From positions 1 through 64,000 of the forward strand of contig NZ_SPQQ01000008.1 of NCBI RefSeq assembly GCF_004766045.1: a stretch of DNA of 64,000 nucleotides, written 5' to 3'. The position numbers and the translations under genes are program-made. Of the stretch, positions 54,108-63,842 are shown one piece after another. Below the pieces are notes generated by a model that was not told the origin of the DNA, did no database searches, and saw only the letters and a program-made list of their open reading frames with translations. The number at the start of each line of letters is the position of its first letter. The first letter of the stretch is position 1. The DNA is from Desulfosporosinus fructosivorans. Its GTDB lineage: Bacteria; Bacillota; Desulfitobacteriia; Desulfitobacteriales; Desulfitobacteriaceae.

Positions 54108-54350
54108 ATGGCTAGTAATATAAAAAAGGATGCAGAATGGGCTGAAGCAAAAAAGAAATGTAGACTGAACGAAGAAACCCTGAAAATGGCCAGAGAGATG
54201 GGATTAAACCCCAGAAGTCTGGTCAAAAATATCCCCAGCCCAAGCCAACAATGGAAGGCACCTGTGAGTACTTGGATTCGAGAGATGTATCAAGAACGCC
54301 TGGATAAGGCACGACAGAAAAAGCAGCGGAAAGAGATTTCAACGGAGTGA
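54108..54350 (+). CDS. Small hypothetical protein, 80 aa
   Basis: Lys/Glu-rich and helical, with KMAREMGLNPRSLVKNIPSP and WKAPVSTWIREMYQERL; this pattern is familiar from small clostridial proteins of unknown function. GAAAGGAA is before the ATG. It stands alone upstream of the Phd-Uma2 fusion gene. Confidence 0.6.
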   Translation: MASNIKKDAEWAEAKKKCRLNEETLKMAREMGLNPRSLVKNIPSPSQQWKAPVSTWIREMYQERLDKARQKKQRKEISTE

Positions 54351-54540
54351 TATTCTTGCTATGAATTTCGAAAGATGTTTCTAAGTGGTATGAATATTCC
54401 TGCTTAATTCGGAACGGTCTGTATATGGATATGAGACCCTGCCTTTGTCTGGCTTGAATTTTAGCTAAAATATAATTGACAGAATAGCTAAACCGCTCTA
54501 AAATAATACCTAAGTTGAAATTCTGGATGAAGGTGATCGT

Positions 54541-55275
54541 ATGCGTATTAATACCACAGATATGCAAAATGCGTTTGGAAAATATCTTGCTCTCGTAGAG
54601 AAGGAAGATATTGTTATTACCAAAAACGGCAAGAGTATTGCCAAACTCATCCGCTATAACGAACCGGACTATTTTCTTGTACATGAAGAAGCAAAAAGAT
54701 ATCAACCGACAAAGACGGTGAGCTACGAAGAATATATGGAGCTGATTGATTCCTCTGATCAAAGGTACGAACTGATCGACGGTGAGATTTATCTGTTAGC
54801 TTCACCTACCTTTACTCATCAGGTGGTTGTAAACGAAATATCTTGGCACTTTAATAACTATTTTAGAGGAAAACTTTGTCGGTCTTTAACTGCTCCGTTG
54901 GATATACGGCTTTTCGGTTATGCGACCAGGTTTGAAGAAGATCCGAATGTTGTCCAGCCGGATGTAATCGTGATCTGTGATGAAAACAAGGTTAATGAAA
55001 AGAACAAGTATGAAGGCATACCGTCACTGGTGGTCGAAGTATTGTCTCCATCCACCAAAGGCAAGGATCTGGCTGCAAAATTAAATCTCTATATGAAAAG
55101 CGGTATTTTAGAATACTGGGTTGTAAACCCGGAAAATAAAAGTATACTTCAATACTCTTTTTCTAAAGAAAGAGATATAGACAACCTAATGAGCCTCCAG
55201 CAGGGAGATACTATTCAATCAACTGTCTTCCCGGGTTTAGAGATACTTTTATCAGATGTTTTTTCTGAGATTTAG
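54541..55275 (+). CDS. Phd/YefM-like antitoxin domain fused to a Uma2 family nuclease, 244 aa
   Basis: Residues 1-42 (INTTDMQNAFGKYLALVEKED, then ITKNGKSIAKLI) match a Phd/YefM antitoxin DNA-binding domain. From about residue 57 the Uma2 (DUF820) PD-(D/E)XK fold begins: YELIDGEIYLLASP, FEEDPNVVQPDVIVI (the PD Asp), LVVEVLSPST (the E) and YMKSGILEYWVV. The usual Uma2 length is about 190 aa, so the extra N-terminus explains the size. AAGGTGATC precedes the ATG. The domain pair suggests a nuclease tied to its own DNA-binding regulator. Confidence 0.8.
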   Translation: MRINTTDMQNAFGKYLALVEKEDIVITKNGKSIAKLIRYNEPDYFLVHEEAKRYQPTKTVSYEEYMELIDSSDQRYELIDGEIYLLASPTFTHQVVVNEISWHFNNYFRGKLCRSLTAPLDIRLFGYATRFEEDPNVVQPDVIVICDENKVNEKNKYEGIPSLVVEVLSPSTKGKDLAAKLNLYMKSGILEYWVVNPENKSILQYSFSKERDIDNLMSLQQGDTIQSTVFPGLEILLSDVFSEI

Positions 55276-55918
55276 GTGCCGGAAAGATGGCTTAGATAAG
55301 AACTTTATATTTCGCAATAAGGTCCCAAAAGCATACTTACTGAAGCCGATTCCCTCGACCTGGCACATACCACTGGCGAGTACTGGAATTTTATAAAACT
55401 TGTGACCAGATCTACTGAAGAAAGCTTAGGTTTGTGGCTTAGTATTGTAGGGCGAAACGGAAAGTTTTTGTATTTCAGCTGATGTTATGAAGATAGTACC
55501 GGAGAGAGTTACAAACATGAAAGTGCTTGTGGAGAAGCCTTGTTTGAAAGGATAGATGAACTGGAGTTGCTTACAAGTATGGTAATAAAGAAGAGGCTGT
55601 CGAAGTCGGAAAAAGAATGAAAAAACGACTTATATCCATTGAACATGATACAGATGATTTCCCTGATTATCTTTTGAAGATGATTGACCAAGTGATCATA
55701 GAATCCAACATTGAAGTTTTGAGTGAGAATAATATTGTCCTAAATTCCCTTATAAGGTATCATAGCCATTCTTCCCTTAATCAAGGTATAACTAGTTCAG
55801 AATCTCAGGTTCGCTAAACTCTCATATAGTGAACAAAATCAATAAACATCGCTGCCTACTACATAAAATGGACTATTGTGTTAAGATCGGTGACTCTACC
55901 ATAAGAATAAGCATATCG
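55276..55918. other. Gap with gene debris
   Basis: Short frames (e.g. 55617-55817, 66 codons, MKKRLISIEHDTDDFPDYLL; and a piece near 55330-55480 reading TEADSLDLAHTTGEYWNF) lack starts or ribosome sites and look like remnants. I cannot name the source genes. Confidence 0.35.
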
Positions 55919-55966
55919 AAACAAAGGCTTCCCCGAGATTTATTTCTCTCAGGGAAGCCTTTGTTT
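55919..55966. terminator. Perfect-stem terminator
   Basis: AAACAAAGGCTTCCC (55919-55933) pairs with GGGAAGCCTTTGTTT (55952-55966). It is placed to end the minus-strand HEPN gene. Confidence 0.8.
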
Positions 55967-56022
55967 CATTGGAGGTCGGCATAGTAAGAATTTAAATAGT
56001 CTTCGACACCTTTTATTACCAT

Positions 56023-56376
56023 TTAGACATCTTTAAGAGTTTTTTTAGCGTCTTGTTTACTAGCGAGATAGAAATCATCGTAATCACTGGCTAATCTCAG
56101 GTCCTGAGAGCTTGCGATAATCTTTCGGTATTCTTTTGGAAATATTCCGGTCTTCACAAAATTAATATTAAACACACTTATTACCCCAGAATGTTTCCGC
56201 GAATCAAGTCCTAATGTAGCCAAAGCCGCCCTAGCCGCCTGAAAGAGGGAGTAGTATGCCTTGGATAAACAATCCCGGTGATGTTCCAGATTAAAAAGAT
56301 CCTCGGCAACTGCTAACCGTTCTTTAGCAGATTGCAATCGATAAAAGGCTAAATCTTTGGTTTCTATACGGTCCAC
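56023..56376 (-). CDS. HEPN domain protein (toxin of a HEPN/MNT pair), 117 aa
   Basis: Helical HEPN protein with HRDCLSKAYYSLFQAARAAL and DSRKHSGVISVFNINFVKTG, the usual signature of HEPN partners of minimal nucleotidyltransferases. Such toxins are RNases silenced by AMP transfer from the MNT partner. Starts with GTG overlapping the MNT gene by 13 nt, with GAAGGAG upstream, so the two are coupled. Confidence 0.85.
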   Translation of the reverse strand: MDRIETKDLAFYRLQSAKERLAVAEDLFNLEHHRDCLSKAYYSLFQAARAALATLGLDSRKHSGVISVFNINFVKTGIFPKEYRKIIASSQDLRLASDYDDFYLASKQDAKKTLKDV

Positions 56377-56705
56377 AATGTTTCTCCTTCTTTAAGAACA
56401 TTTTTAACAAAAGGTACGTGCATTGTTGACAACTGATTAAAGTATTCCCCTTCATAAATATTGAGCGAAATATTTATGTTATAACCCACATCGTCAAGTA
56501 AAAGAAAATCATAAAGTTTATCTCTGTCTACTTTATCGCGATTGCGGACAAGAATCATAATATCAATATCGGATTCAGGCAAAGAATCCCCTCGGGCTTT
56601 AGAACCGTATAGAATCACAGAAATTAGGTTATCCCTGCAAACATCGCGTATATGTTGAATTGTTCTGTCTAAGGCCGTTTGTTCTGTTTTAGTTAGGGAT
56701 GCCAT
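56364..56705 (-). CDS. Minimal nucleotidyltransferase (MNT, antitoxin), 113 aa
   Basis: GSKARGDSLPESDID shows the pol-beta superfamily motif GSx10DxD (S35, D46, D48). The length is normal for MntA-like antitoxins. GGAGTG precedes the ATG. First gene of the pair with the HEPN protein. Confidence 0.88.
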   Translation of the reverse strand: MASLTKTEQTALDRTIQHIRDVCRDNLISVILYGSKARGDSLPESDIDIMILVRNRDKVDRDKLYDFLLLDDVGYNINISLNIYEGEYFNQLSTMHVPFVKNVLKEGETLWTV

Positions 56706-56989
56706 AGAATCACTCCCGACTCAGAGTTAAATCTATCTGAATTATAGCATGCAATATCACTTTGCTCAATTCTTTGCTAAACCCTTATACTCCTCATCCT
56801 CCTCATCCTCTTCCCCAAGCAGGAATTGATAAAAATCAGGAGAACACTATCGAAAATGGCGAATAGCTTCTACTTTAACCCTTGCTCTTCACGGGTCTAC
56901 AAATTGTTGACCTTTTAGAGGAAATAGATGTAAGCTGTCGAAATCTATATTTTAACAAAGAAGGAAATCAAACGGAGGAAAGTCGTTCG

Positions 56990-58462
56990 ATGGCACAGCA
57001 AAAAACTGAGTTTTCGGAACATATGTCTTTCGAGTTTCTGGAGTTACTGCGCAAGAAAAATCCGGCCTGGCGTTTATTAACATCATCTCAGGCTCCTTTT
57101 GTGGCGTCGTTTCACTATAGAGAATTTATTGCGGAAAACAAGCGGCAGATTGCTGAGCAAGAATTGATCAGCCGCTTGGAAGGCTTCATTGAGCTGCTCA
57201 GTCAGGGGCGCGATGACTCCCTCTTTCCGCGTTCAGGACGAGAATATCTGGATGACTGGGCCAATGATGAACATGGTTGGCTGCGGAAATTCTATCCCCC
57301 GGGACAGGACGAGCCTTATTTTGATTTAACCTCCCTGGCCCAGAAAGCCATTGAGTGGCTTCTGAGTTTAAGGCAACAAGTTTTTATCGGTACAGAATCA
57401 CGCCTGATTACTGTATTTGAACTCCTTCACCAGATTGTGGAGCGTTCTGAAACCGATCCAAAGTTACGCTTGGCCGAGCTCCAACGACGTAAAGCCGAAA
57501 TTGAACAGGAGATCATCCGGGTGCAGAAGGGACAGGTGGAGCTGCTGGATGAAACGCAAATCAAGGAGCGTTTTTGGCAGGCGATGAGGACTGCCCGAGA
57601 GATTCTGGCCGACTTCCGGGCAGTAGAGCAGAATTTTCGGGAACTGGACCGGGGGATGCGGGAACGGATTGCCATCTGGGAACGGGGAAAAGGAGAATTA
57701 TTGGAATCAATCTTTGCAAAACAGGACGGGATTGCCCAATCGGAGCAAGGAAAGAGTTTTGCTGCATTCTGGAAATTTTTAATGTCCTCAGCTTATCAAG
57801 ATGATTTTAAGAGCACCCTGGATAAAGTTTTGCAGATGAAACCGGTGCAGGAAATGGGCCCGAGCCGGAATATCCGCTATATTCACCATGATTGGGTTAA
57901 TGCCGGTGCCCATGTCCAGGAAACAGTAGCTGCTCTGTCTCAGCAATTAAGGCGGTATGTGGATGAGAACTTTTTGGAGGAAGAGCGCCGGATCAATCAG
58001 CTTGTGCGGGAAATTGAAGGAAAGGCTGTGGCAATCCGCAATACTCCGCCCTCGGACTGGTCCATGGAAATTGACGGGGTAAAACCGGAAATCAGCCTTC
58101 CCTTAGACAGGCCTTTATTTTCACCTCCCCAGCGGCCGGAACTGAAGGACGACATCATGGACGCAGGAAGTGACGATGTTCCGGCGGAAGCGCTGTTCTC
58201 CCAAGTCTATGTGGATAAGGAAAAACTTAAAGACCGGATTGGCTACCTGCTGCAATCTCAGGACAGAATCTCGCTCTCGCAAATTATTGGGCATTTTCCT
58301 CTCGAGCTGGGGTTGAGCGAACTTATTACCTATCTGGTCATTGCCAGCGAAAGCTCGCAAGCGGCGTTTCATCCCGACGAATTGGAGGAAGTATTCTGGC
58401 AGGATGAAACAGGAACCAGACGTGTAGCCAAGCTGGCTAAAATAATTTTTCAGCGGGTTTAA
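56990..58462 (+). CDS. jetA: Wadjet protein JetA (DUF3375), 490 aa
   Basis: Kleisin-like subunit of the Wadjet SMC complex, which recognises and cuts circular plasmid DNA. The start FEFLELLRKKNPAWRLLTSSQ and HYREFIAENKRQIAEQEL, GREYLDDWANDEHGWLRKF and the C-terminal winged-helix-like region (SQIIGHFPLELGLSELITYL) are typical of DUF3375. The ATG at 56990 is chosen (GGAGG at 56974-56978); a longer frame from 56882 has no ribosome site. The next gene follows after 54 nt. This block is visibly richer in G+C than the scrambled region before it. Confidence 0.92.
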   Translation: MAQQKTEFSEHMSFEFLELLRKKNPAWRLLTSSQAPFVASFHYREFIAENKRQIAEQELISRLEGFIELLSQGRDDSLFPRSGREYLDDWANDEHGWLRKFYPPGQDEPYFDLTSLAQKAIEWLLSLRQQVFIGTESRLITVFELLHQIVERSETDPKLRLAELQRRKAEIEQEIIRVQKGQVELLDETQIKERFWQAMRTAREILADFRAVEQNFRELDRGMRERIAIWERGKGELLESIFAKQDGIAQSEQGKSFAAFWKFLMSSAYQDDFKSTLDKVLQMKPVQEMGPSRNIRYIHHDWVNAGAHVQETVAALSQQLRRYVDENFLEEERRINQLVREIEGKAVAIRNTPPSDWSMEIDGVKPEISLPLDRPLFSPPQRPELKDDIMDAGSDDVPAEALFSQVYVDKEKLKDRIGYLLQSQDRISLSQIIGHFPLELGLSELITYLVIASESSQAAFHPDELEEVFWQDETGTRRVAKLAKIIFQRV

Positions 58463-58516
58463 GAATTTGCTAGCTATGAATTCAGGAGGTTATGAACCGT
58501 GGGGGAGGACTAAGTC

Positions 58517-59125
58517 ATGAATGCAATGGATGATTTGGCATTTTCACGCACTGTCGTCGCACTTTTTAAAAATGTTGTATTTAAAGAAACGGATCAGGAG
58601 CATTGGGAAGTCATCCAGGCCCAGAAAAACAAAATTGAAGATTATGTGGGTAAGATTGGCCTCACCCTGATCGTAGATGAGCTGGATGGTTATGGATATT
58701 TGAAGCAGCGTTCTTACGGAGAAGGCGAAGAGGCTATTCCTCGTTTGGTACCTCGCCATGGACTGAGCTATCCGGTTAGTCTTTTGCTTGTGCTCCTGCG
58801 GAAACAATTGGTGGAGTTTGATTCAACCACCGGGGATCAGCGGCTTATTATCACCAGGCAGCAGATAGCCGAGCGCATGAGCTTGTTTTTGAAGGACACC
58901 ACCAATGAAGCAAAACTAATGGCTGACATCGATAAGCATATTGACCGAGTGGAAAAAATGGGCTTTTTGCATCGTTTACGAGGCAACGAAGAACGTTTTG
59001 AAGTCCAGCGCATTCTCCGCAATTTTGTCACCGGGGAGTGGCTCAGCCATTTCAACGAGCGGCTTGAAGAATACCGGCGTTACGCCAATGCCGGTGAACT
59101 AAAGGACGGGGAGGCGAAGTCATGA
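58517..59125 (+). CDS. jetB: Wadjet protein JetB (DUF4194), 202 aa
   Basis: KITE-like subunit: VVALFKNVVFKETDQEHWEVI, LDGYGYLKQRS, RLVPRHGLSYPVSLLLVLLRK and FEVQRILRNFVTGEW match DUF4194. GGGGGAGG is just before the ATG. Its stop overlaps the jetC start by 4 nt (ATGA). Confidence 0.92.
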   Translation: MNAMDDLAFSRTVVALFKNVVFKETDQEHWEVIQAQKNKIEDYVGKIGLTLIVDELDGYGYLKQRSYGEGEEAIPRLVPRHGLSYPVSLLLVLLRKQLVEFDSTTGDQRLIITRQQIAERMSLFLKDTTNEAKLMADIDKHIDRVEKMGFLHRLRGNEERFEVQRILRNFVTGEWLSHFNERLEEYRRYANAGELKDGEAKS

Positions 59126-62100
59126 GTTCATTTAACCTGGAGTCCGAAGAACCCGGCAGGCTTTTTGGTGCAACACCGGGATTTCGCTTACATAAGCTTG
59201 AAGTCTATAATTGGGGTACTTTCGACGGTAAAGTCTGGACCTTTTCGCCCCAAGGAGAAACCAGTCTTTTAACCGGAGATGTGGGTTCGGGTAAATCCAC
59301 CTTGGTTGATGCTTTAACGACCCTTTTGGTCCATCCGCGGAAGGTAGCTTATAACAAAGCAGCCGATTCCAGCGCCAAGGAGCGTTCAGTCACCTCTTAT
59401 GTGCGGGGTTATTTTGGCCAGAAGCGAAGCAGTGAAGGGAATGGTCAGCCGGATTCCTTGCGAGACACCAATCACTATTCAGTTATCTTGGCAACATTTT
59501 TGGATCAGGGTCTGTCTCAGAATGTTACTCTGGCTCAATTTTTCTGGTTTCCGGATCCCCAGAAGTCTCCGGTCCGTTTTTATATTGTAGCCGATAAAGA
59601 GATGTGGATCACCCGGGACTTTGCCAGATTTAACAACGATGTCCGAGTTCTGAAAAAACGTTTAAAGGCTGGCAACTGGGTTCAGGTCTATGAAGATTAC
59701 ACCCGCTATGCTGAAGTCTTTCGGCGTAAGTTCGGCATTGCTCAGGAGCAGGCTCTGGATCTGTTTCAGCAGACCATCTCTATGAAAAAGGTTGAGGCTT
59801 TAACGGATTTTGTCCGAACCAATATGCTGGAAGTTCCTAATACGGCTAAAAACGTGGATGACCTGATCAAACATTTTCAGGATCTGAATGGGGCCCATGA
59901 AGCTGTCCTTAAAGCCAAGCAGCAGATTCAGCTGCTGGCTCCCCTTGTTGATCAGGGAAATCGCTGCCTCCGGCTTGAAGACAAACAAAGGTTGCTGAAT
60001 CAAGCACGCCAGGCTTTAGGCCCCTGGTTCGCCGAGCGGAGGCTGGTTTTGCTGAGTGCTGAAATCGCCAATCAGGAGCAGAAACTGATTCTGGCTGTTG
60101 CAGCACGGGAACAGGCAGAATCAATCCAGCGTGACTTGGCTAAGAATATCCAAGGAATTGAGAGAGCTATTTTTGCTAATGGCGGGGATGCCCTGGAAAG
60201 ATTGACCCGGGATATTGAGATCGGCAGGCAAACGCTTAGGCGTTTCAGGAAGAATCTGGAGGCCTATGCCAGTCATGCCCAAATACTTAAGCTGCCCGTG
60301 CCGGATTCGTTAGCTGTTTTCCTGGCTAACCAAAGGAAATCAGCGGAATTTAAACGGAGTGAGGAAGAAGCGCAGAGAGGTCTGCAGGAGGATCTTAAAA
60401 CTGCCGTTACGGAGGAGGACAAGGCAAGGAAGGCCGCCGATCAAGTGGCTGAAGAATTGGCATCCCTCCGTTCCCGTACTTCCAGTATTCCTCGGGAATA
60501 CGTTGAGAAACGCCAACAACTTTGTCGGGTTCTGCAGATCGGAGAAGACGAATTGCCCTTTGTCGGTGAACTGGTGGAAGTCAGAGCGGGGGAAGAGAGC
60601 TGGGAAGGTGCTATCGAGAGGCTGCTGCATAGCTTCAGTCTGTCGCTGCTGGTGCCGGAGCGTCATTATCAGGCCGTCATGCAGTGGGTAGACCGGACCC
60701 ACCTGGGGATGCGGCTGGTCTATTACCGGGTTCAGGATGAGGGCCAGCCGTCTGCTTCCGGCCGGTTAAATCCTTTCTCCGCAGCTCAAAAGCTGAACAT
60801 CAAGCCCAGTACGCCTTTTGGCGTCTGGCTCAGCAAGGAGCTGCGCCAGCGCTTCGCTCATGTTTGCTGCGAGACGATGGAGCAATTTCGCCGGGAAGCT
60901 CAGGCCATCACCCAATCCGGGCAGATGAAAACCGGGGGCAAACGTCATGAAAAAGACGATCGGCATGGACTCAATGACCGCCGCCGCTATATGCTGGGTT
61001 TTTCCAACCAGAAAAAAGTTGCCGTTTTGGAGGAAAGTGAACAGGACTTGAGGAATGAGGCCCGATTCTATCATACGGAACTGGATGATATCTACCGGAA
61101 GCAGCGGGAAAGTCAGGAACGTGTTCAGGCTGTTGTCGGCATGGCAAGTATTGACGATTTTGCCGACATCGACACGAAGACAGCGGAAAAGGATATTGAA
61201 GAAAAAGAAAAATTGAAGAGGAAACTGGAGCAGGAAAACGATATCCTGCAAGGGCTCCAGAATCAGTTGGCTGAACTGATGCAGAAGCGGGAAATCCATG
61301 AAAAGGTTGTGGAGAGGGCCCGCAAAGATGAGACAACCATGGAAAATAACCGGGACGCTCTGCTGCGGGATAATGTGAGCACAGGAAAGGCTGCGGCTGA
61401 AGCCACGCCGGCCATGCGGGAAGAAGCTTACCCTTTCCTGGAGCAGCATGAGTCGGAGGCTTTGGGGAATACCGGTTTGAACCTGGACAATGGGAAAACG
61501 CTGGAACGGGATTATCTGGATTGGATCGAAAGCGAACGCAATACATTGGCCGATGAGATTGGACGGCTCAAAAACAGGCTTGTTAAGGCGATGCAGGATT
61601 ATAATTATAGATACCCTGAAGAAACAAGAGAGTTTGATTCCGATCTGGAGAGCTTGCCCGAATATGCACGGATATTGGCGCAACTGCAAAGCGACGGGTT
61701 GCCGGCATTTGAACAGCGTTTTAAGCAATTGCTGCATGAAAATGCTATTAATCAAATCGCTTTATTCCAGGCCAAATTAAAACAGGCACAGGATACCATC
61801 CAGACCCGGATTGAACAGATTAACGGTTCCCTGAACGCCATCGACTATAACGAAGGAAGGTATATCCGGCTGGAGTATGCTGAAACCTATGATACGGATA
61901 TCAAAGAATTCCGAGTTCAGTTGAAAGCCTGCACTGAAGGGGCTTTGAGCGGTTCTGAGGATGAACAATATGCTGAAACAAAGTTCCTGCAGGTGAAAGC
62001 CATCATTGAGCGCTTCCGGGGCCGGCCTGGGGAGACCAAAAGGGATGAGCGCTGGACTAAAAAAGTCATTGATGTCCGCAACTGGTTTTTATTCGCCGCT

Positions 62101-62529
62101 TCGGAAAGATGGCGGGAAAGCGATGAGGAATATGAGCATTATACCGATTCCGGCGGAAAATCCGGAGGCCAAAAGGAAAAGCTGGCTTACACCATTCTGG
62201 CAGCCGGCCTGGTCTATCATTTTGGTTTGGAAGGGCAGGAATCCCGGCCCCAGTCTTTCCGTTTCGTAGTCATTGATGAAGCGTTTTTGAAAAGCTCGGA
62301 TGAATCGGCTCGCTTTGGCTTGGAACTTTTCAAAAAGCTGGAATTGCAGCTGCTGATTGTCACTCCCCTTCTCAAAATCCCCACAATCGCCAAATTTATT
62401 GCCCATGTGGGCTTTGTCCATCATGATGATGTAAAACATCAATCCATGCTGCGAGATATTTCTATCCAGGAGTATGAGCAAGAGCGGAAGGCCAGGGAGG
62501 TGGCCCAATATGTCCATCAAGTGGTCTGA
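59122..62529 (+). CDS. jetC: Wadjet SMC-like ATPase JetC, 1135 aa
   Basis: MukB/SMC-type motor. Walker A GDVGSGKSTLVDAL is at about residues 53-66, two coiled-coil arms follow (about 230-470 and 630-900) with a hinge-like section between, and the C-terminal head has SGGKSGGQKEKLAY (about 1012-1025) and Walker B FRFVVIDEAFLKS (about 1048-1060). The domain order is complete. It overlaps jetB by 4 nt and jetD by 20 nt. Confidence 0.95.
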   Translation: MSSFNLESEEPGRLFGATPGFRLHKLEVYNWGTFDGKVWTFSPQGETSLLTGDVGSGKSTLVDALTTLLVHPRKVAYNKAADSSAKERSVTSYVRGYFGQKRSSEGNGQPDSLRDTNHYSVILATFLDQGLSQNVTLAQFFWFPDPQKSPVRFYIVADKEMWITRDFARFNNDVRVLKKRLKAGNWVQVYEDYTRYAEVFRRKFGIAQEQALDLFQQTISMKKVEALTDFVRTNMLEVPNTAKNVDDLIKHFQDLNGAHEAVLKAKQQIQLLAPLVDQGNRCLRLEDKQRLLNQARQALGPWFAERRLVLLSAEIANQEQKLILAVAAREQAESIQRDLAKNIQGIERAIFANGGDALERLTRDIEIGRQTLRRFRKNLEAYASHAQILKLPVPDSLAVFLANQRKSAEFKRSEEEAQRGLQEDLKTAVTEEDKARKAADQVAEELASLRSRTSSIPREYVEKRQQLCRVLQIGEDELPFVGELVEVRAGEESWEGAIERLLHSFSLSLLVPERHYQAVMQWVDRTHLGMRLVYYRVQDEGQPSASGRLNPFSAAQKLNIKPSTPFGVWLSKELRQRFAHVCCETMEQFRREAQAITQSGQMKTGGKRHEKDDRHGLNDRRRYMLGFSNQKKVAVLEESEQDLRNEARFYHTELDDIYRKQRESQERVQAVVGMASIDDFADIDTKTAEKDIEEKEKLKRKLEQENDILQGLQNQLAELMQKREIHEKVVERARKDETTMENNRDALLRDNVSTGKAAAEATPAMREEAYPFLEQHESEALGNTGLNLDNGKTLERDYLDWIESERNTLADEIGRLKNRLVKAMQDYNYRYPEETREFDSDLESLPEYARILAQLQSDGLPAFEQRFKQLLHENAINQIALFQAKLKQAQDTIQTRIEQINGSLNAIDYNEGRYIRLEYAETYDTDIKEFRVQLKACTEGALSGSEDEQYAETKFLQVKAIIERFRGRPGETKRDERWTKKVIDVRNWFLFAASERWRESDEEYEHYTDSGGKSGGQKEKLAYTILAAGLVYHFGLEGQESRPQSFRFVVIDEAFLKSSDESARFGLELFKKLELQLLIVTPLLKIPTIAKFIAHVGFVHHDDVKHQSMLRDISIQEYEQERKAREVAQYVHQVV

Positions 62530-63700
62530 TCCTCCATGGATCCGAGAACAGTTACGGCGGAAGTGGGATTCGGGCCGAATTTTGCGTTCACTGCTGATGC
62601 CTGATGATCTATTTCCCTTGCGCATCCCCCTGAAAAAGCCGCAAAGCAGTGAGGTAAACGAGAATTTCGCTGAAATCTCCCGCTGGATCAAGTCCCTTAA
62701 GAATCAGAGCAAGCAGGAGACCGGCTTTGGCTATGAACTGGTGGAAAAGGAAATGGTTCACCGTCAATCGGGCCGTAATCTCCTGCCAACTCATGCCCTT
62801 ATTCCCACCATACGGGATGCCCTGCGCCTGTTAAGAAAAGAGCGGGAAGGAGACAGATTTTTGGAGCTTGCCCGGCTGATTCAGGCGGAATGGCCCGTTT
62901 TGCAGGAATGGATCGTTAAACATCCCCACAAAGTACTGGCCGCCGGAGCCGACTGGAGTGGTATCCTGGCCGTGCTAAGCTGGTTTTTCAGTCACCCGCG
63001 CTGCGGCTTATATCTGCGGCAACTGGATATTCCCGGGATTGACACCAAGTTTATTGAGCAAAGGAAAGGGTTTCTGACGGAATTATTGAATATTATTTTG
63101 CCGGATGAGGCGATTGATAACAGCGCTTCCTCATTCGAGCTGCGTTACGGATTGCAGTCCAAGCCGGTGCAAGTCAGGCTGCGCTTCCTTAATCGGCAGC
63201 AGTATCTTCAGGGCATTTCCGATCTGACGATTCCGGTGGAACAGCTGGCGGAATTCAATCCTCCGGTATCCAAGGTGTTTATAACCGAAAATGAAATCAA
63301 TGGCTTATGCTTTCCTGATGTCAAGGAAGCGTTGGTGATCTTCGGGCTGGGATACGGTGTTGAGGTGTTGAAGTCCGTGACCTGGTTAAAGGAGAAAGCA
63401 ATCTACTATTGGGGAGATATCGATACCCACGGATTTGCCATTTTGGACCAAGTCCGCAGCTTTTTGCCTCAAGCCCAGTCGCTGCTTATGGATGAAAGGA
63501 TATTGATGAGTCATCAGCACCTATGGGTCAGAGAAGAGAAGCCTTCCTTCACACAGTTGAATCGGTTGACGGCAGATGAACACCGGCTGGTTTCTTCCCT
63601 GCAAAATAATACTTGGGGTCAGGGAGTTCGCTTGGAACAAGAGAGGGTTTCTTTTCAGGAAGTGAAAGAGGCTGTCGATCGTTTGGATCATAATGGTTAA
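62510..63700 (+). CDS. jetD: Wadjet nuclease JetD (DUF3322/DUF2220), 396 aa
   Basis: DNA-cleaving subunit. The N-terminal DUF3322 part is followed by a Toprim-type DUF2220 domain with VFITENEINGLCF (catalytic Glu, about residue 260) and YYWGDIDTHGFAIL (DxD, about 302-304). The ATG at 62510, with GGGAGGTGG upstream, is chosen; an ATG at 62474 adds 12 unrelated residues. With jetABC this makes a full type I-like Wadjet operon. Confidence 0.94.
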   Translation: MSIKWSDPPWIREQLRRKWDSGRILRSLLMPDDLFPLRIPLKKPQSSEVNENFAEISRWIKSLKNQSKQETGFGYELVEKEMVHRQSGRNLLPTHALIPTIRDALRLLRKEREGDRFLELARLIQAEWPVLQEWIVKHPHKVLAAGADWSGILAVLSWFFSHPRCGLYLRQLDIPGIDTKFIEQRKGFLTELLNIILPDEAIDNSASSFELRYGLQSKPVQVRLRFLNRQQYLQGISDLTIPVEQLAEFNPPVSKVFITENEINGLCFPDVKEALVIFGLGYGVEVLKSVTWLKEKAIYYWGDIDTHGFAILDQVRSFLPQAQSLLMDERILMSHQHLWVREEKPSFTQLNRLTADEHRLVSSLQNNTWGQGVRLEQERVSFQEVKEAVDRLDHNG

Positions 63701-63842
63701 TACGCTTAATAAGGCAACAAGGGCTAAGCAAGTCTTCTGGAGCATGTTGGGCGTCCAATTGTAAGGTGTGGCATATAGCACTGTCTTAGCTAGATTAATA
63801 GTTGAACCCTATAAAAAACTGGAAGGTTTTGAGGAAAATTAG

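Noticed and set aside
54223..54762. A 179-codon minus-strand frame
   Set aside because: It overlaps two plus-strand genes with ribosome sites (54108 and 54541) and shows no family pattern.
60766..61755. A 329-codon minus-strand frame opposite jetC
   Set aside because: It lies wholly inside the intact jetC gene, has no ribosome site, and its translation is rich in Phe/Leu/Gln as expected of an antisense shadow.
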